A stretch of DNA of 17,092 bases, taken from the NCBI GenBank assembly GCA_937916195.1, contig CALFTO010000028.1, forward strand, positions 1 to 17,092. Reading direction: 5' to 3'. Below are positions 1 to 7,431 of the stretch, in pieces. The notes below the pieces were generated by a model, which was given only the letters and a program-made list of their open reading frames with translations, was not told where the DNA came from and ran no database searches. Position 1 is the first letter of the stretch; the number at the start of each line of letters is the position of its first letter. The DNA is from an uncultured Clostridia bacterium (GTDB lineage: Bacteria > Bacillota > Clostridia > Oscillospirales > Acutalibacteraceae). The position numbers and the translations under genes were made by a program.

Positions 1-81
1 AAAACTGTATACTATGTCCTTACACTACCTGTATACTATGTTACTACACTGTACAACAGAGACCCGCCCCTACATTTTGAT
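1..81. repeat. Intergenic repeat region downstream of clpE
   Basis: This stretch after the clpE stop codon runs to the window edge and has repeat character. A 13-base word, ctgtatactatgt, occurs at 5-17 and again at 29-41 (24-bp period), and a shorter relative (ctgtac) begins at 49. Reading on the minus strand, the clpE stop is followed within 10 bases by TGTAGGGGCGGGTC (74 to 61) and a small hairpin, CTGT-TGT-ACAG. No T-rich intrinsic terminator is visible, so transcription from clpE may end beyond the window. I see no gene here. The G-rich word resembles the one at 16411-16420 after the P-loop gene. Confidence 0.5.
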
Positions 82-2397
82 TTATTCAAATGTTACATTT
101 ATATTATTATCCGTTGATGTGATGAGGATTTTCGACATTGTTGTGCCAAGGTTATCAATCATAAGCGTTGAAATTTTATCCTCAATATTACGGCGGATAA
201 CATTACGAAGGTCACGAGCACCACGAACGTTACCGTCCATTTTGCTGACGATTGCTGATGGTGTATTATCGTCGTAAACAAGCTCAATACCCTTATCCTT
301 GAGAACAGTTTTCATTTCGTTCATCATAAGGACTGCGATATTCTTGTAATCCTCTTCGCTTAAAGGATTGAACACAACAATCTCATCAACACGACCGATA
401 AATTCGGGACGCAGGAATTCATTAAGGGCTTTAAGCACCTTTTCTTTTGAGATATCCTTTGCGCTCTTACCGAAGCCCAGTGATGTTTCAGCCTTTTGAC
501 TGCCTGCATTTGAAGTCATAATAATAACTGTATTTGCAAAGCTTACTGTTCTGCCGTGGGCGTCATTTGTTTTACCCTCGTCAAGAATTTGCAAAAGAAT
601 GTTCATTACATCGGGATGTGCTTTTTCAATCTCGTCAAAGAGAATGATTGAATATGGCTTTCTGCGTACCTTTTCAGTAAGCTGACCTGCCTCGTCATAG
701 CCAACATATCCCGGAGGAGAGCCTATAAGACGAGAAACGCTGTGCTTCTCCATAAACTCGCTCATATCAAGGCGGATAAGTGTTTCGGGAGTATCAAAAA
801 GCTCCATTGAAAGTTGTTTTACAAGCTCGGTTTTACCAACACCCGTAGGACCAACAAAAATGAATGATGCAGGTCTTTTTTGAAGTGTCAACTGAATTCT
901 GCTACGCTTGATTGCATTTGCAACAAGTGTTACGGCTTCATCCTGACCTATCACCTTTTCCATAAGTCTGTCTTCAAGTCCGCGAAGACGGTTCACATCG
1001 CCTTCAACGACTTTAGTTGCGGGAATACCTGTCCAGAGGTTGATAACCTTTGCCAAATCGTCTTCGATAACCTGATTATCCTTAGCTTTTTCCTGTAATT
1101 CGGGTGCTTTGCCCTCACAAACAGCAAGCTCGCCTTTTGTTCTGTAAAGGTCTTCGTAAACAGGATTAAGGTCTTCATCCTTTTCAGGATTTGCGATTTT
1201 TTCTTCAAGAGCCTCAAGCTCTTTTTTAAGCTCGAAAATCTTCTTTTCATTAAGCTCATTTTCGCTGATTGCCTTGTTTCGAAGATTTGCACAGGTGCAG
1301 GCTTCGTCAAGCAAGTCAATTGCTTTATCGGGCAAAAATCTATCGGTAATATAACGTTCTGAAAGTGTTACTGCTTTATATACAAGGTTATCGCTGATTT
1401 GAACGCGATGGAATGTTTCATAATAACCTTTAATGCCGATAAGCATTTTATAGGTATCTTCAATTGAGGGCTCTTCGACCTTTACCGGCTGAAAACGTCG
1501 TTCAAGTGCGGCATCCTTTTCGATATGTTTGCGATATTCATTAAAGGTTGTTGCACCGATTACTTGAATTTCACCGCGAGAAAGTGCTGGCTTTAAGATA
1601 TTTGCCGCATTCATTGAGCCTTCTGCATCACCTGTACCAACAAGGTTATGAACTTCGTCAATGAAAAGAATGATATTACCCTCGTTTTTTACTTCTTCAA
1701 CAAGTCCTTTGATACGGCTTTCAAACTGACCGCGGAACTGTGTACCTGCCACAAGAGCAGTTAAATCGAGAAGATGAATTTCTTTATCAGCAAGCTTTGC
1801 GGGTACATTACCTTCTGCAATACGCTGTGCAAGTCCCTCGGCAATAGCAGTTTTACCAACGCCGGGCTCACCGATAAGACAAGGATTATTCTTTGTTCTT
1901 CTGCACAAAATCTGAACGGCGCGGGCAATTTCGGTATCACGACCGATAATTCTGTCAAGCTTGCCGTCCCTTGCACGACCTGTTAAATCGGTGCAATAGA
2001 GAGATAACATTTTGCGTTTATCGTTTTTTGTGCCCTGTTTTTTCTTGGATTTTGAATTTGTCTTTTTGCCGTCACCGTTAAGGTCTTTGATGTTCTCTTC
2101 GGGGACATCCATTGGCATCATACCCATATTTTGCATAAATGGGAATGTTGATGCTCCGCCAAGCTGAAAATCGTCGCCCATACTCTCCATCATACTATCC
2201 ATCTGCTCGGTAATATCGTCAAGCTGGTCTTCGGTTATACCCATATTCTCCATCATCTGCTTAATTGGGCCAATGTTAAGCTCCATTGCGCATTTGATAC
2301 AATACCCCTCATTGGTGGTTTTGTCGCCCTCCATACGAGAAACGAAAATTACAGCAGGATTCTTTTTGCATCTGCTGCAAATCATATTTTTGTTCAT
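82..2397 (-). CDS. clpE: ClpE-type AAA+ protein unfoldase, Clp protease ATP-binding subunit
   Basis: This 771-residue class I (two-ATPase-domain) Clp/Hsp100 unfoldase should feed unfolded proteins to ClpP in the cytoplasm. The N-terminus carries a zinc motif, Cys7-x2-Cys10-x22-Cys33-x2-Cys36, the hallmark of ClpE, and lacks the double Clp_N repeat of ClpC and ClpB. A Met-rich acidic linker (about 45-100) and a Lys-rich stretch (111-129) follow. AAA1 has Walker A GEPGVGKT (176-183), Walker B IDE (247-248) and an aromatic pore loop FRGQFESR (about 221-228). A coiled, UVR-like middle region follows, then AAA2 with Walker A GPTGVGKT (about 515-522), Walker B LFDEIEKAH and the GYVG pore loop. A SLGFG loop matches the ClpP-docking tripeptide. 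The ATG start has an AAGGAC ribosome site, and the gene sits 23 bp after pgsA. ClpC-like annotation is the alternative, but the zinc motif favours ClpE. Confidence 0.92.
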   Translation of the reverse strand: MNKNMICSRCKKNPAVIFVSRMEGDKTTNEGYCIKCAMELNIGPIKQMMENMGITEDQLDDITEQMDSMMESMGDDFQLGGASTFPFMQNMGMMPMDVPEENIKDLNGDGKKTNSKSKKKQGTKNDKRKMLSLYCTDLTGRARDGKLDRIIGRDTEIARAVQILCRRTKNNPCLIGEPGVGKTAIAEGLAQRIAEGNVPAKLADKEIHLLDLTALVAGTQFRGQFESRIKGLVEEVKNEGNIILFIDEVHNLVGTGDAEGSMNAANILKPALSRGEIQVIGATTFNEYRKHIEKDAALERRFQPVKVEEPSIEDTYKMLIGIKGYYETFHRVQISDNLVYKAVTLSERYITDRFLPDKAIDLLDEACTCANLRNKAISENELNEKKIFELKKELEALEEKIANPEKDEDLNPVYEDLYRTKGELAVCEGKAPELQEKAKDNQVIEDDLAKVINLWTGIPATKVVEGDVNRLRGLEDRLMEKVIGQDEAVTLVANAIKRSRIQLTLQKRPASFIFVGPTGVGKTELVKQLSMELFDTPETLIRLDMSEFMEKHSVSRLIGSPPGYVGYDEAGQLTEKVRRKPYSIILFDEIEKAHPDVMNILLQILDEGKTNDAHGRTVSFANTVIIMTSNAGSQKAETSLGFGKSAKDISKEKVLKALNEFLRPEFIGRVDEIVVFNPLSEEDYKNIAVLMMNEMKTVLKDKGIELVYDDNTPSAIVSKMDGNVRGARDLRNVIRRNIEDKISTLMIDNLGTTMSKILITSTDNNINVTFE

Positions 2398-2420
2398 TGC
2401 TTTTTGTCCTTTTTATGTGA

Positions 2421-3074
2421 TTATTTTTTCTTTGCGTTTTCTTTCATCTGCTTAAGTGCGCCGGGTACATAGCTGAAGAATGCCACAAATGTGAGAATTA
2501 CCGCTATGATTACGAGCACAAACATAACTGTTTCGGGAAGTGTGTATTGGGGATTTAAACGACTGATTGCACCGATTTCGGGACCAAAGCCCACAATTAC
2601 TACCATTACTGCGTAGAACACAAATGTTGCAACCTTGCCCCAGATTTCTGCCGCTACGGGACGAGTGCCGAGGGCTATGAGTATAGCTCCACCCAAAATC
2701 ATAATAACATCTTTAATGATAAACAGTAAGAATACCCAAGCAAACGCCTGCATGGCTTCGCTTTGTGCCTCTTTGAATTTGAGGAAAAGCACGATAGCAA
2801 GTGCAAAGATTGTAAGTTTATCGGCAATTGGGTCAAGCATTTTGCCCAATGCTGAAACTTGATTAAATCTGCGGGCGATTTTACCGTCTACTGCATCTGA
2901 AAGTCCTGAAACGGCAATCATAGCAACTGCCCACCAGATATGGTCGTTATAATAAAGAACTGCGATTACGGGAATTAACAGAATTCTTATTACTGAAATA
3001 AGGTTTGGGATTGTAAGACAACCATCAAACAACTCTTTCACATTTTGTTTTAATGTTTTCTTCTCTTCACTCAT
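2421..3074 (-). CDS. pgsA: CDP-diacylglycerol--glycerol-3-phosphate 3-phosphatidyltransferase
   Basis: This 217-residue integral membrane enzyme makes phosphatidylglycerol phosphate from CDP-diacylglycerol and sn-glycerol-3-phosphate, the committed step to phosphatidylglycerol and cardiolipin. The full CDP-alcohol phosphotransferase signature is present: D60-x2-D63-G64-x2-A67-R68-x8-G77-x3-D81-x3-D85. The four aspartates of that family bind the metal and act in catalysis. Several hydrophobic segments surround it (about 25-42, 47-58, 90-105, 110-135, 145-165, 182-205), and both ends are Lys-rich. Length and the IPNLISVIRILLIPVIA start of the fold fit PgsA better than phosphatidylserine synthase, which belongs to the same superfamily. 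It lies 13 bp after cvpA and 23 bp before clpE, inside the long operon. Confidence 0.92.
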   Translation of the reverse strand: MSEEKKTLKQNVKELFDGCLTIPNLISVIRILLIPVIAVLYYNDHIWWAVAMIAVSGLSDAVDGKIARRFNQVSALGKMLDPIADKLTIFALAIVLFLKFKEAQSEAMQAFAWVFLLFIIKDVIMILGGAILIALGTRPVAAEIWGKVATFVFYAVMVVIVGFGPEIGAISRLNPQYTLPETVMFVLVIIAVILTFVAFFSYVPGALKQMKENAKKK

Positions 3075-3087
3075 TGTTTTTCACTCC

Positions 3088-3798
3088 TTAAAGCATTTCC
3101 TTTAATGAATTGATAAAGGGATTTATATAATCAAGAATATTTATAACAAATGATTCATTAACTGCGGTTGATAATTCGCCGTCGCCGTTTGACAGTGCAA
3201 GATTTAAAATTGTGCAGATAAACACAAGAACTATAACACCTTTGATTGCGCCGAGAACACCGCCGAGAGTTTTATTCACCTTTTCCACAAGCGGTAAATC
3301 AAAAAGCTTTGAAAGAAGCTTTGCAACGATTTTAAGCACAAAGCAAAGGAGCAACGCCAAAATAATGAAGAATACCGCTGTAAGTACACCCACAACAATA
3401 GGCTGTGCTACCTTTGTTACAAGTTCGGTTGCCAAATTTTCAGAGCTTAAATCTGCGGTTGAAATTGTTTCTTTGATTTCTTCAACATTTACGCCCACCG
3501 AAGATGCGAGAGAAACTACGAAATCGGGCAAGACACTTAATGTAAGCTCTGCAGTTTCGGCAATATTTGACGCATTGACATTTTGGTCAATTTGCTCTTC
3601 AAGAGATTCAATCATTGCATCTTCAACAATGCCGTCATATATTCCTTGTGCTACAACGGGGCTGAAAGAAAATGCAAGTGCAAAAGCGGCTATAACCGCC
3701 ACAAGCTCTAAAAGAGAGAGCATAAAGCCTTTTTTCACTGCTGCGGCAATGAATGCCACAAGAATTGCGATAAGTATGATGTCTAAAATAAGCGACAT
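3088..3798 (-). CDS. CvpA family membrane protein
   Basis: This 236-residue membrane protein is of the CvpA/colicin V production type. The N-terminus has two hydrophobic helices (about 3-22 and 27-50) with the short basic turn VKKGF between them, which is the family pattern. A soluble acidic segment (about 55-130) follows, then two more helices (about 132-160 and 178-205) around KLFDLPLVEKVNKTLGG, a CvpA-like conserved stretch. The start has a good GAGGTGA ribosome site seven bases upstream. CvpA homologues have been linked to envelope homeostasis and, in some bacteria, to secretion of colicin V, but the molecular activity is unclear. It lies 16 bp after the DUF5711-type gene and 13 bp before pgsA, which fits an envelope role without proving it. 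Confidence 0.82.
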   Translation of the reverse strand: MSLILDIILIAILVAFIAAAVKKGFMLSLLELVAVIAAFALAFSFSPVVAQGIYDGIVEDAMIESLEEQIDQNVNASNIAETAELTLSVLPDFVVSLASSVGVNVEEIKETISTADLSSENLATELVTKVAQPIVVGVLTAVFFIILALLLCFVLKIVAKLLSKLFDLPLVEKVNKTLGGVLGAIKGVIVLVFICTILNLALSNGDGELSTAVNESFVINILDYINPFINSLKEML

Positions 3799-3814
3799 AA
3801 AATCACCTCATAAT

Positions 3815-5008
3815 CTATTTTTCGTCTTCTGTATTGTCACCCACAGAAGAATACTTTTCTATATTATCCATTGAATAAACATATGTGTTTCGTGAAGAAA
3901 CAATTACTTTTTCGGCATCTGTATTGACTGACGCGCTTCCGCTTAACTCCCCTTCCATATTATATATTTCAACACTGCTGTCAGTAAGCACCGCTACATA
4001 TTTACCGTCGGTTGAAACGGATTTAACAAGACCGTCAATCTCTTGTGTAAAAAGCTCTGTGCCAGACTTATTGTAGACCTTTATGATTTTTTGTGTTGTA
4101 CTTGAATACTTTGAAAGCACAAGCACCGCAGTGTTATTATCTGATATATGAAGTCTTGAGGGAGTGTTAACCGAAACATCAACTCTTTGTGATATTTTAT
4201 AATCTTGAACAAATTCGCAAACATTATCACCTAAAATCATTAATGTTTCATTTGACAAGAACTGAACTGATGAAATTGCACTGTCTGCATATTCAAATGT
4301 GGCTTTTGCCGTTGTTTCTTTCTTATCAAAAATATAAACTTTAGAATAAACCGAGCCGTTCTGCACGCCGAGAACTGAAACTGCATAAAGTCTGCCGTTG
4401 TCAGAAATGTCGCAAGAAATTATGTGCTCTTTTGCACATTTCCAAACGAAAACCTCTTCGTGCTTTTTATCATAAACCGTGAGCATACTTTCAGCACCGT
4501 CAGCTCTTGTGGCAACTGCCGCCGAGCCATCCTTACCCATTGCGGCGGTAAGAAGCATATGCTCTAACTCTTTTTCATAAAGAACTCTTGTTTTTGACTG
4601 AACGCGGAATTTTGTTCCGCCCTCGTCATAGAGAAGAATTCTGCCGCTGTTACTGCTCATAACAGGGTGGTCATATTTATGTGCAAGGTTTGAAAGCTCT
4701 TTTGCAGTAGAATCAAGCACCTTGACGGTATCGTCATACACAAGCACCAAATCAGAATTGGTCATACCCGCGTCACTTATTTCAATGCCATCCATACTGT
4801 AAGGGTAACCCTCACCTGAACCGATGCCTGCGAGAGATGTGCGGATTGAGTCGCCAATGGTTGAAAAGGTTACTCCACCAAACTGTGCTGCAGCGATGAT
4901 AATAAGCAACAGAACAACCACTATAATTGCCAGCATTTTGAGTGTTTTGGCAGTTTTAAGACTTACTGTTTTATTCGATTTTTTTCTTTTCTTATTTTTC
5001 TCTGCCAC
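3815..5008 (-). CDS. Membrane-anchored beta-propeller-like protein (DUF5711-type)
   Basis: I recognise this only as an uncharacterised family resembling DUF5711. With the GTG start it has 397 residues: a strongly basic N-terminus (about 1-24), one hydrophobic helix (about 24-43) and a large domain predicted to lie outside the cell. That domain shows repeated short beta patterns such as LVLVYDDTVKVLD, GRILLYDEGG, MLTVYDKK, KVYIFDKK and SVEIYNMEG, typical of a WD40/PQQ-like propeller. There is no signal-peptidase motif, so it is probably a type II membrane protein. I chose GTG at 5008 because GGTGA lies five bases upstream; the in-frame GTG codons at 5017 and 5020 overlap that site. It follows truA by 15 bp and precedes cvpA by 16 bp. 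A structural or signalling role in the envelope is a guess. Confidence 0.72.
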   Translation of the reverse strand: MAEKNKKRKKSNKTVSLKTAKTLKMLAIIVVVLLLIIIAAAQFGGVTFSTIGDSIRTSLAGIGSGEGYPYSMDGIEISDAGMTNSDLVLVYDDTVKVLDSTAKELSNLAHKYDHPVMSSNSGRILLYDEGGTKFRVQSKTRVLYEKELEHMLLTAAMGKDGSAAVATRADGAESMLTVYDKKHEEVFVWKCAKEHIISCDISDNGRLYAVSVLGVQNGSVYSKVYIFDKKETTAKATFEYADSAISSVQFLSNETLMILGDNVCEFVQDYKISQRVDVSVNTPSRLHISDNNTAVLVLSKYSSTTQKIIKVYNKSGTELFTQEIDGLVKSVSTDGKYVAVLTDSSVEIYNMEGELSGSASVNTDAEKVIVSSRNTYVYSMDNIEKYSSVGDNTEDEK

Positions 5009-5013
5009 TTTAA

Positions 5014-5018
5014 TCACC
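5014..5018 (-). promoter_or_regulatory. Ribosome binding site choosing the start of the DUF5711-type gene
   Basis: On the minus strand GGTGA is followed five bases later by GTG at 5008. Two earlier in-frame GTG codons (5017 and 5020) overlap this sequence and have no good site of their own, so the 5008 start is preferred. Confidence 0.6.
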
Positions 5019-5023
5019 ACACA

Positions 5024-5758
5024 TCAATAAAAAACTTTGTTTAAATACAGCCCGCAAGCCACCGCGGTTACACCCGCATTGTCGCGGTTGCGACTTTCAA
5101 TTATTTGAGGAATAGTCCCTTTTTCGATTTTTTCGCGTTGAATATCAAGTAAAGTGCCCACAATAATTCGCACCATATTATATAAAAAACCGTTTCCGCT
5201 GACTTTGACTTCGATTAAATCGCCATTTCTGGTGACAGAGCAATCAAAAATTTCGCGGGTTTTATCTTCAATATCTGTTCCTGCACTGCAAAATGCAGAA
5301 AAATCGTGAGTACCGATAAATGCTTTTGCTTCACGGTTTAACATTTCAGCATCAATTTCATATGGGTAAAACATTGCTTTATTTTCGTAAAAAGGATTAC
5401 GGTATTTGCCGTTATAGATTAAATAAACATACTCTTTACCCTTGCAATCATATCTTGCGTGAAAATCAAAATCAACTTCTTCGCAAGCATAGACAGAAAT
5501 TTGTGGCGGAAGATAAAAATTGAGTGCGTAGGGTACTTTTTCGGCAGGTATTGAACACTCAGTTCTCACATTACAGCAGAACATATTTGCATGAACACCC
5601 GCGTCAGTACGGCTACAGCCTATTATATTTTCATCTTTTCCGCTTAGATTTCTGAAAGCATTACATAATTCCTGCTGAACGGTTACACCGTTTGGTTGAA
5701 TTTGCCAGCCGTGAAAAGTGCTACCGTCATACCGCAAAGTTAAAAGTAAATTCCGCAT
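5024..5758 (-). CDS. truA: tRNA pseudouridine(38-40) synthase TruA
   Basis: TruA converts uridines 38, 39 and 40 in the anticodon arm of many tRNAs to pseudouridine. The catalytic motif GCSRTDAGVHA is present with the nucleophilic aspartate at residue 52. The N-terminal RYDGSTFHGWQIQP motif (9-22) and the C-terminal FLYNMVRIIVGTLLDI motif are also typical. Length (244 residues) matches the family. A longer reading from 5800 uses TTG and adds 14 residues that are not family-like. ATG at 5758, with GGTGA five bases upstream, begins exactly at the conserved N-terminus and is preferred. The gene then overlaps the 3' end of ecfT by 32 bases, which suggests coupled translation. Its place after ecfT is the common Firmicutes order. 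Confidence 0.95.
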   Translation of the reverse strand: MRNLLLTLRYDGSTFHGWQIQPNGVTVQQELCNAFRNLSGKDENIIGCSRTDAGVHANMFCCNVRTECSIPAEKVPYALNFYLPPQISVYACEEVDFDFHARYDCKGKEYVYLIYNGKYRNPFYENKAMFYPYEIDAEMLNREAKAFIGTHDFSAFCSAGTDIEDKTREIFDCSVTRNGDLIEVKVSGNGFLYNMVRIIVGTLLDIQREKIEKGTIPQIIESRNRDNAGVTAVACGLYLNKVFY

Positions 5759-6569
5759 TATATTCACCGCAATAAATATTGAGTAAAATGACTGCACCAA
5801 TTACCGCAAATGAGCAAAATGTTGCAAAATAATCGCGTGCAGAGTATTTGAGTACATTCATAGTGGTTTTACCCTTACCACCATTATAGCAACGGCAAGT
5901 CATAGCATTTGCTAATTCGTATGCACGTCTGATTGAATTGAAAAGCAAAGGAATAAACAGGGGGATAAGTGCCTTTGCGCGCTTAACAATACTTCCCTGC
6001 TCAAAATTTGCACCGCGTGACTTCTGCGCACTCATGATTTTATCAACCTCTTCAATAAGGGTTGGGATGAAACGAAGTGCAATTGTCATTATCATTGTGA
6101 CAGTGTGAAAATCAATGCCGATTTTCTTAAATGGTGCAAACACGCGGTCAAGACCGTTTGTGAGTGCAGTTGGGGAAGTTGTATAAGTAAGCATTGTACT
6201 CATTACAATAAGAAGTGAAATTCGCAGTGCCATAAATATAGCTGTGAGAACACCACCGCTTGTAATATGAATTTTCCATACCTCAATAAGAGTTATACCT
6301 GTTTTTACATAGGCAATCTGTAAAATTGATGTGATAATTACAATTAAAATAATTGGTTTTAAGCCTTTTGTTACAGTTTTTAACGGGATTTTTGATACCG
6401 CAATAATCACTGCCGCCAACGCAAAGCAGAAGAAAAGAGACACAAAGTTATTGCAAACAAAAACCATAACTATGAAAATTACTGTAAAAAGAAGCTTTGC
6501 GCGGGGGTCAAGCTTATGGATAATTGAATCCATCGGGAAATACTGACCTAAAGTGATATCTTTAATCAA
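5727..6569 (-). CDS. ecfT: ECF transporter transmembrane subunit EcfT
   Basis: This 280-residue scaffold subunit of an energy-coupling-factor transporter joins the two ATPases to interchangeable substrate-binding S proteins for vitamin or metal uptake. The start, LGQYFPMDSIIHKLDPRAKL, is a strong EcfT signature. Hydrophobic helices lie at about 26-58, 70-90, 108-130, 158-172 and 250-267. The two short Ala-Arg-Gly-type coupling motifs that contact the ATPases are visible as AQKSRGANF (about 181-189) and AMTCRCYNGG (about 222-231). The start overlaps the ecfA2 stop by four bases (ATGA), and the 3' end overlaps truA by 32 bases. No S subunit lies nearby, so this is a group II module that would serve several S proteins encoded elsewhere. 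Confidence 0.93.
   Translation of the reverse strand: MIKDITLGQYFPMDSIIHKLDPRAKLLFTVIFIVMVFVCNNFVSLFFCFALAAVIIAVSKIPLKTVTKGLKPIILIVIITSILQIAYVKTGITLIEVWKIHITSGGVLTAIFMALRISLLIVMSTMLTYTTSPTALTNGLDRVFAPFKKIGIDFHTVTMIMTIALRFIPTLIEEVDKIMSAQKSRGANFEQGSIVKRAKALIPLFIPLLFNSIRRAYELANAMTCRCYNGGKGKTTMNVLKYSARDYFATFCSFAVIGAVILLNIYCGEYNAEFTFNFAV
5764..5768 (-). promoter_or_regulatory. Ribosome binding site of truA, inside ecfT
   Basis: GGTGA on the minus strand sits five bases before the truA ATG (5758) and lies within the ecfT coding sequence. It decides against the upstream TTG at 5800. Confidence 0.6.
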
Positions 6570-7429
6570 GAAATCCCCCTCCCCTCAAAAAGCTTTTTAA
6601 GTTCAAGGTAGCCTTGCTCAACGGTATAAACCTTTTCGCTTACGGGATAACCTTTTTCGCGAAGTTTTATAAACACCTCGGTAATCTGCGGAACAGAAAG
6701 ACCGATTTCGCGAAGGCGTGAGGAATTCTCAAAAATATGGTCAACTGTGCCTGTGTTTTCAACCTTTGCGTCGTTCATTACAATTACCTTTGTGGCAAAG
6801 CGCGCAACATCGTCCATACTGTGAGAAACGATTATAACTGTTTTACCTGTTTTTTCGCGATAATTCTTTATGAGTTCGAGAATTTGCTCGCGTCCTCGTG
6901 GGTCAAGACCGCTTGTGGGCTCATCGAGGATAAGAATTTCAGGCTCCATTGAGATTACGCCCGCAATTGCAACTCGTCTCTTCTCACCGCCCGACAAATC
7001 AAAGGGTGATTTTGCGAGCATTTCATCGGGTATACCAACATATTTTGCTGCAGAACGAACTCTGTCATCAATTTCGGCTTCACTTAAGCCCATATTGGTT
7101 GGGCCAAAGGCGATATCCTTATAAACGGTACTCTCAAAAAGCTGATATTCGGGGTATTGAAAGCAAAGGCCAACGCGGAAACGGGCATCAAAAAGCTTTG
7201 CTTTTGACTCGTGAATATTTTCGCCATCAAGCAAAACACAGCCATTTGAAGCCTTTAAAAGTCCGTTAAGATGCTGAACAAGTGTGCTTTTACCTGAACC
7301 AGTGTGACCGATAATTGCCACGAATTCGCCTTTTTCTAAATTTATATTTACATTGTCAAGTGCGGTGATTTTAAAAGGAGTGCCCTCACCGTAGACATAT
7401 GTTAAATTTTGGGTTTCAAGATGGGACAT
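6566..7429 (-). CDS. ecfA2: ECF transporter ATPase EcfA2
   Basis: This 287-residue cytoplasmic ATPase is one half of the EcfA1-EcfA2 heterodimer that powers vitamin or cation uptake through EcfT. Visible motifs are Walker A GHTGSGKST (41-49), Q-loop Gln91 in FQYPEYQLFESTVYKDIAFGP, signature LSGGEKRR (145-152), Walker B ILILDEPTSGLDP with catalytic Glu170, and switch His203 (VSHSMDD). The QYPEYQLFE Q-loop marks it as EcfA2 rather than EcfA1, and a C-terminal helical extension (about 240-287) fits the family. It starts two bases after the ecfA1 stop and shares an ATGA overlap with ecfT, so the three subunits are probably made in fixed ratio. Confidence 0.94.
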   Translation of the reverse strand: MSHLETQNLTYVYGEGTPFKITALDNVNINLEKGEFVAIIGHTGSGKSTLVQHLNGLLKASNGCVLLDGENIHESKAKLFDARFRVGLCFQYPEYQLFESTVYKDIAFGPTNMGLSEAEIDDRVRSAAKYVGIPDEMLAKSPFDLSGGEKRRVAIAGVISMEPEILILDEPTSGLDPRGREQILELIKNYREKTGKTVIIVSHSMDDVARFATKVIVMNDAKVENTGTVDHIFENSSRLREIGLSVPQITEVFIKLREKGYPVSEKVYTVEQGYLELKKLFEGRGIS

Positions 7430-7431
7430 TT

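Noticed and set aside
5..54. Short tandem repeat as a possible CRISPR array or attachment site
   Set aside because: Only two 13-base copies with an 11-base gap, far below CRISPR repeat and spacer sizes, and no integrase or cas gene nearby.
14..277. Plus-strand open frame over the end of clpE
   Set aside because: It lies antisense to the conserved AAA2 C-terminus, has no ribosome site and resembles no family I know.
2398..2420. A CtsR operator or heat-shock promoter before clpE
   Set aside because: The 23-base gap contains only a ribosome site and T/A-rich sequence; no repeated GTCAAA motif is present.
3212..3874. 220-codon plus-strand open frame across cvpA
   Set aside because: Low-complexity Thr/Ser/Ala/Ile composition is what the reverse of a hydrophobic membrane gene produces; cvpA on the minus strand has a good ribosome site and family motifs.
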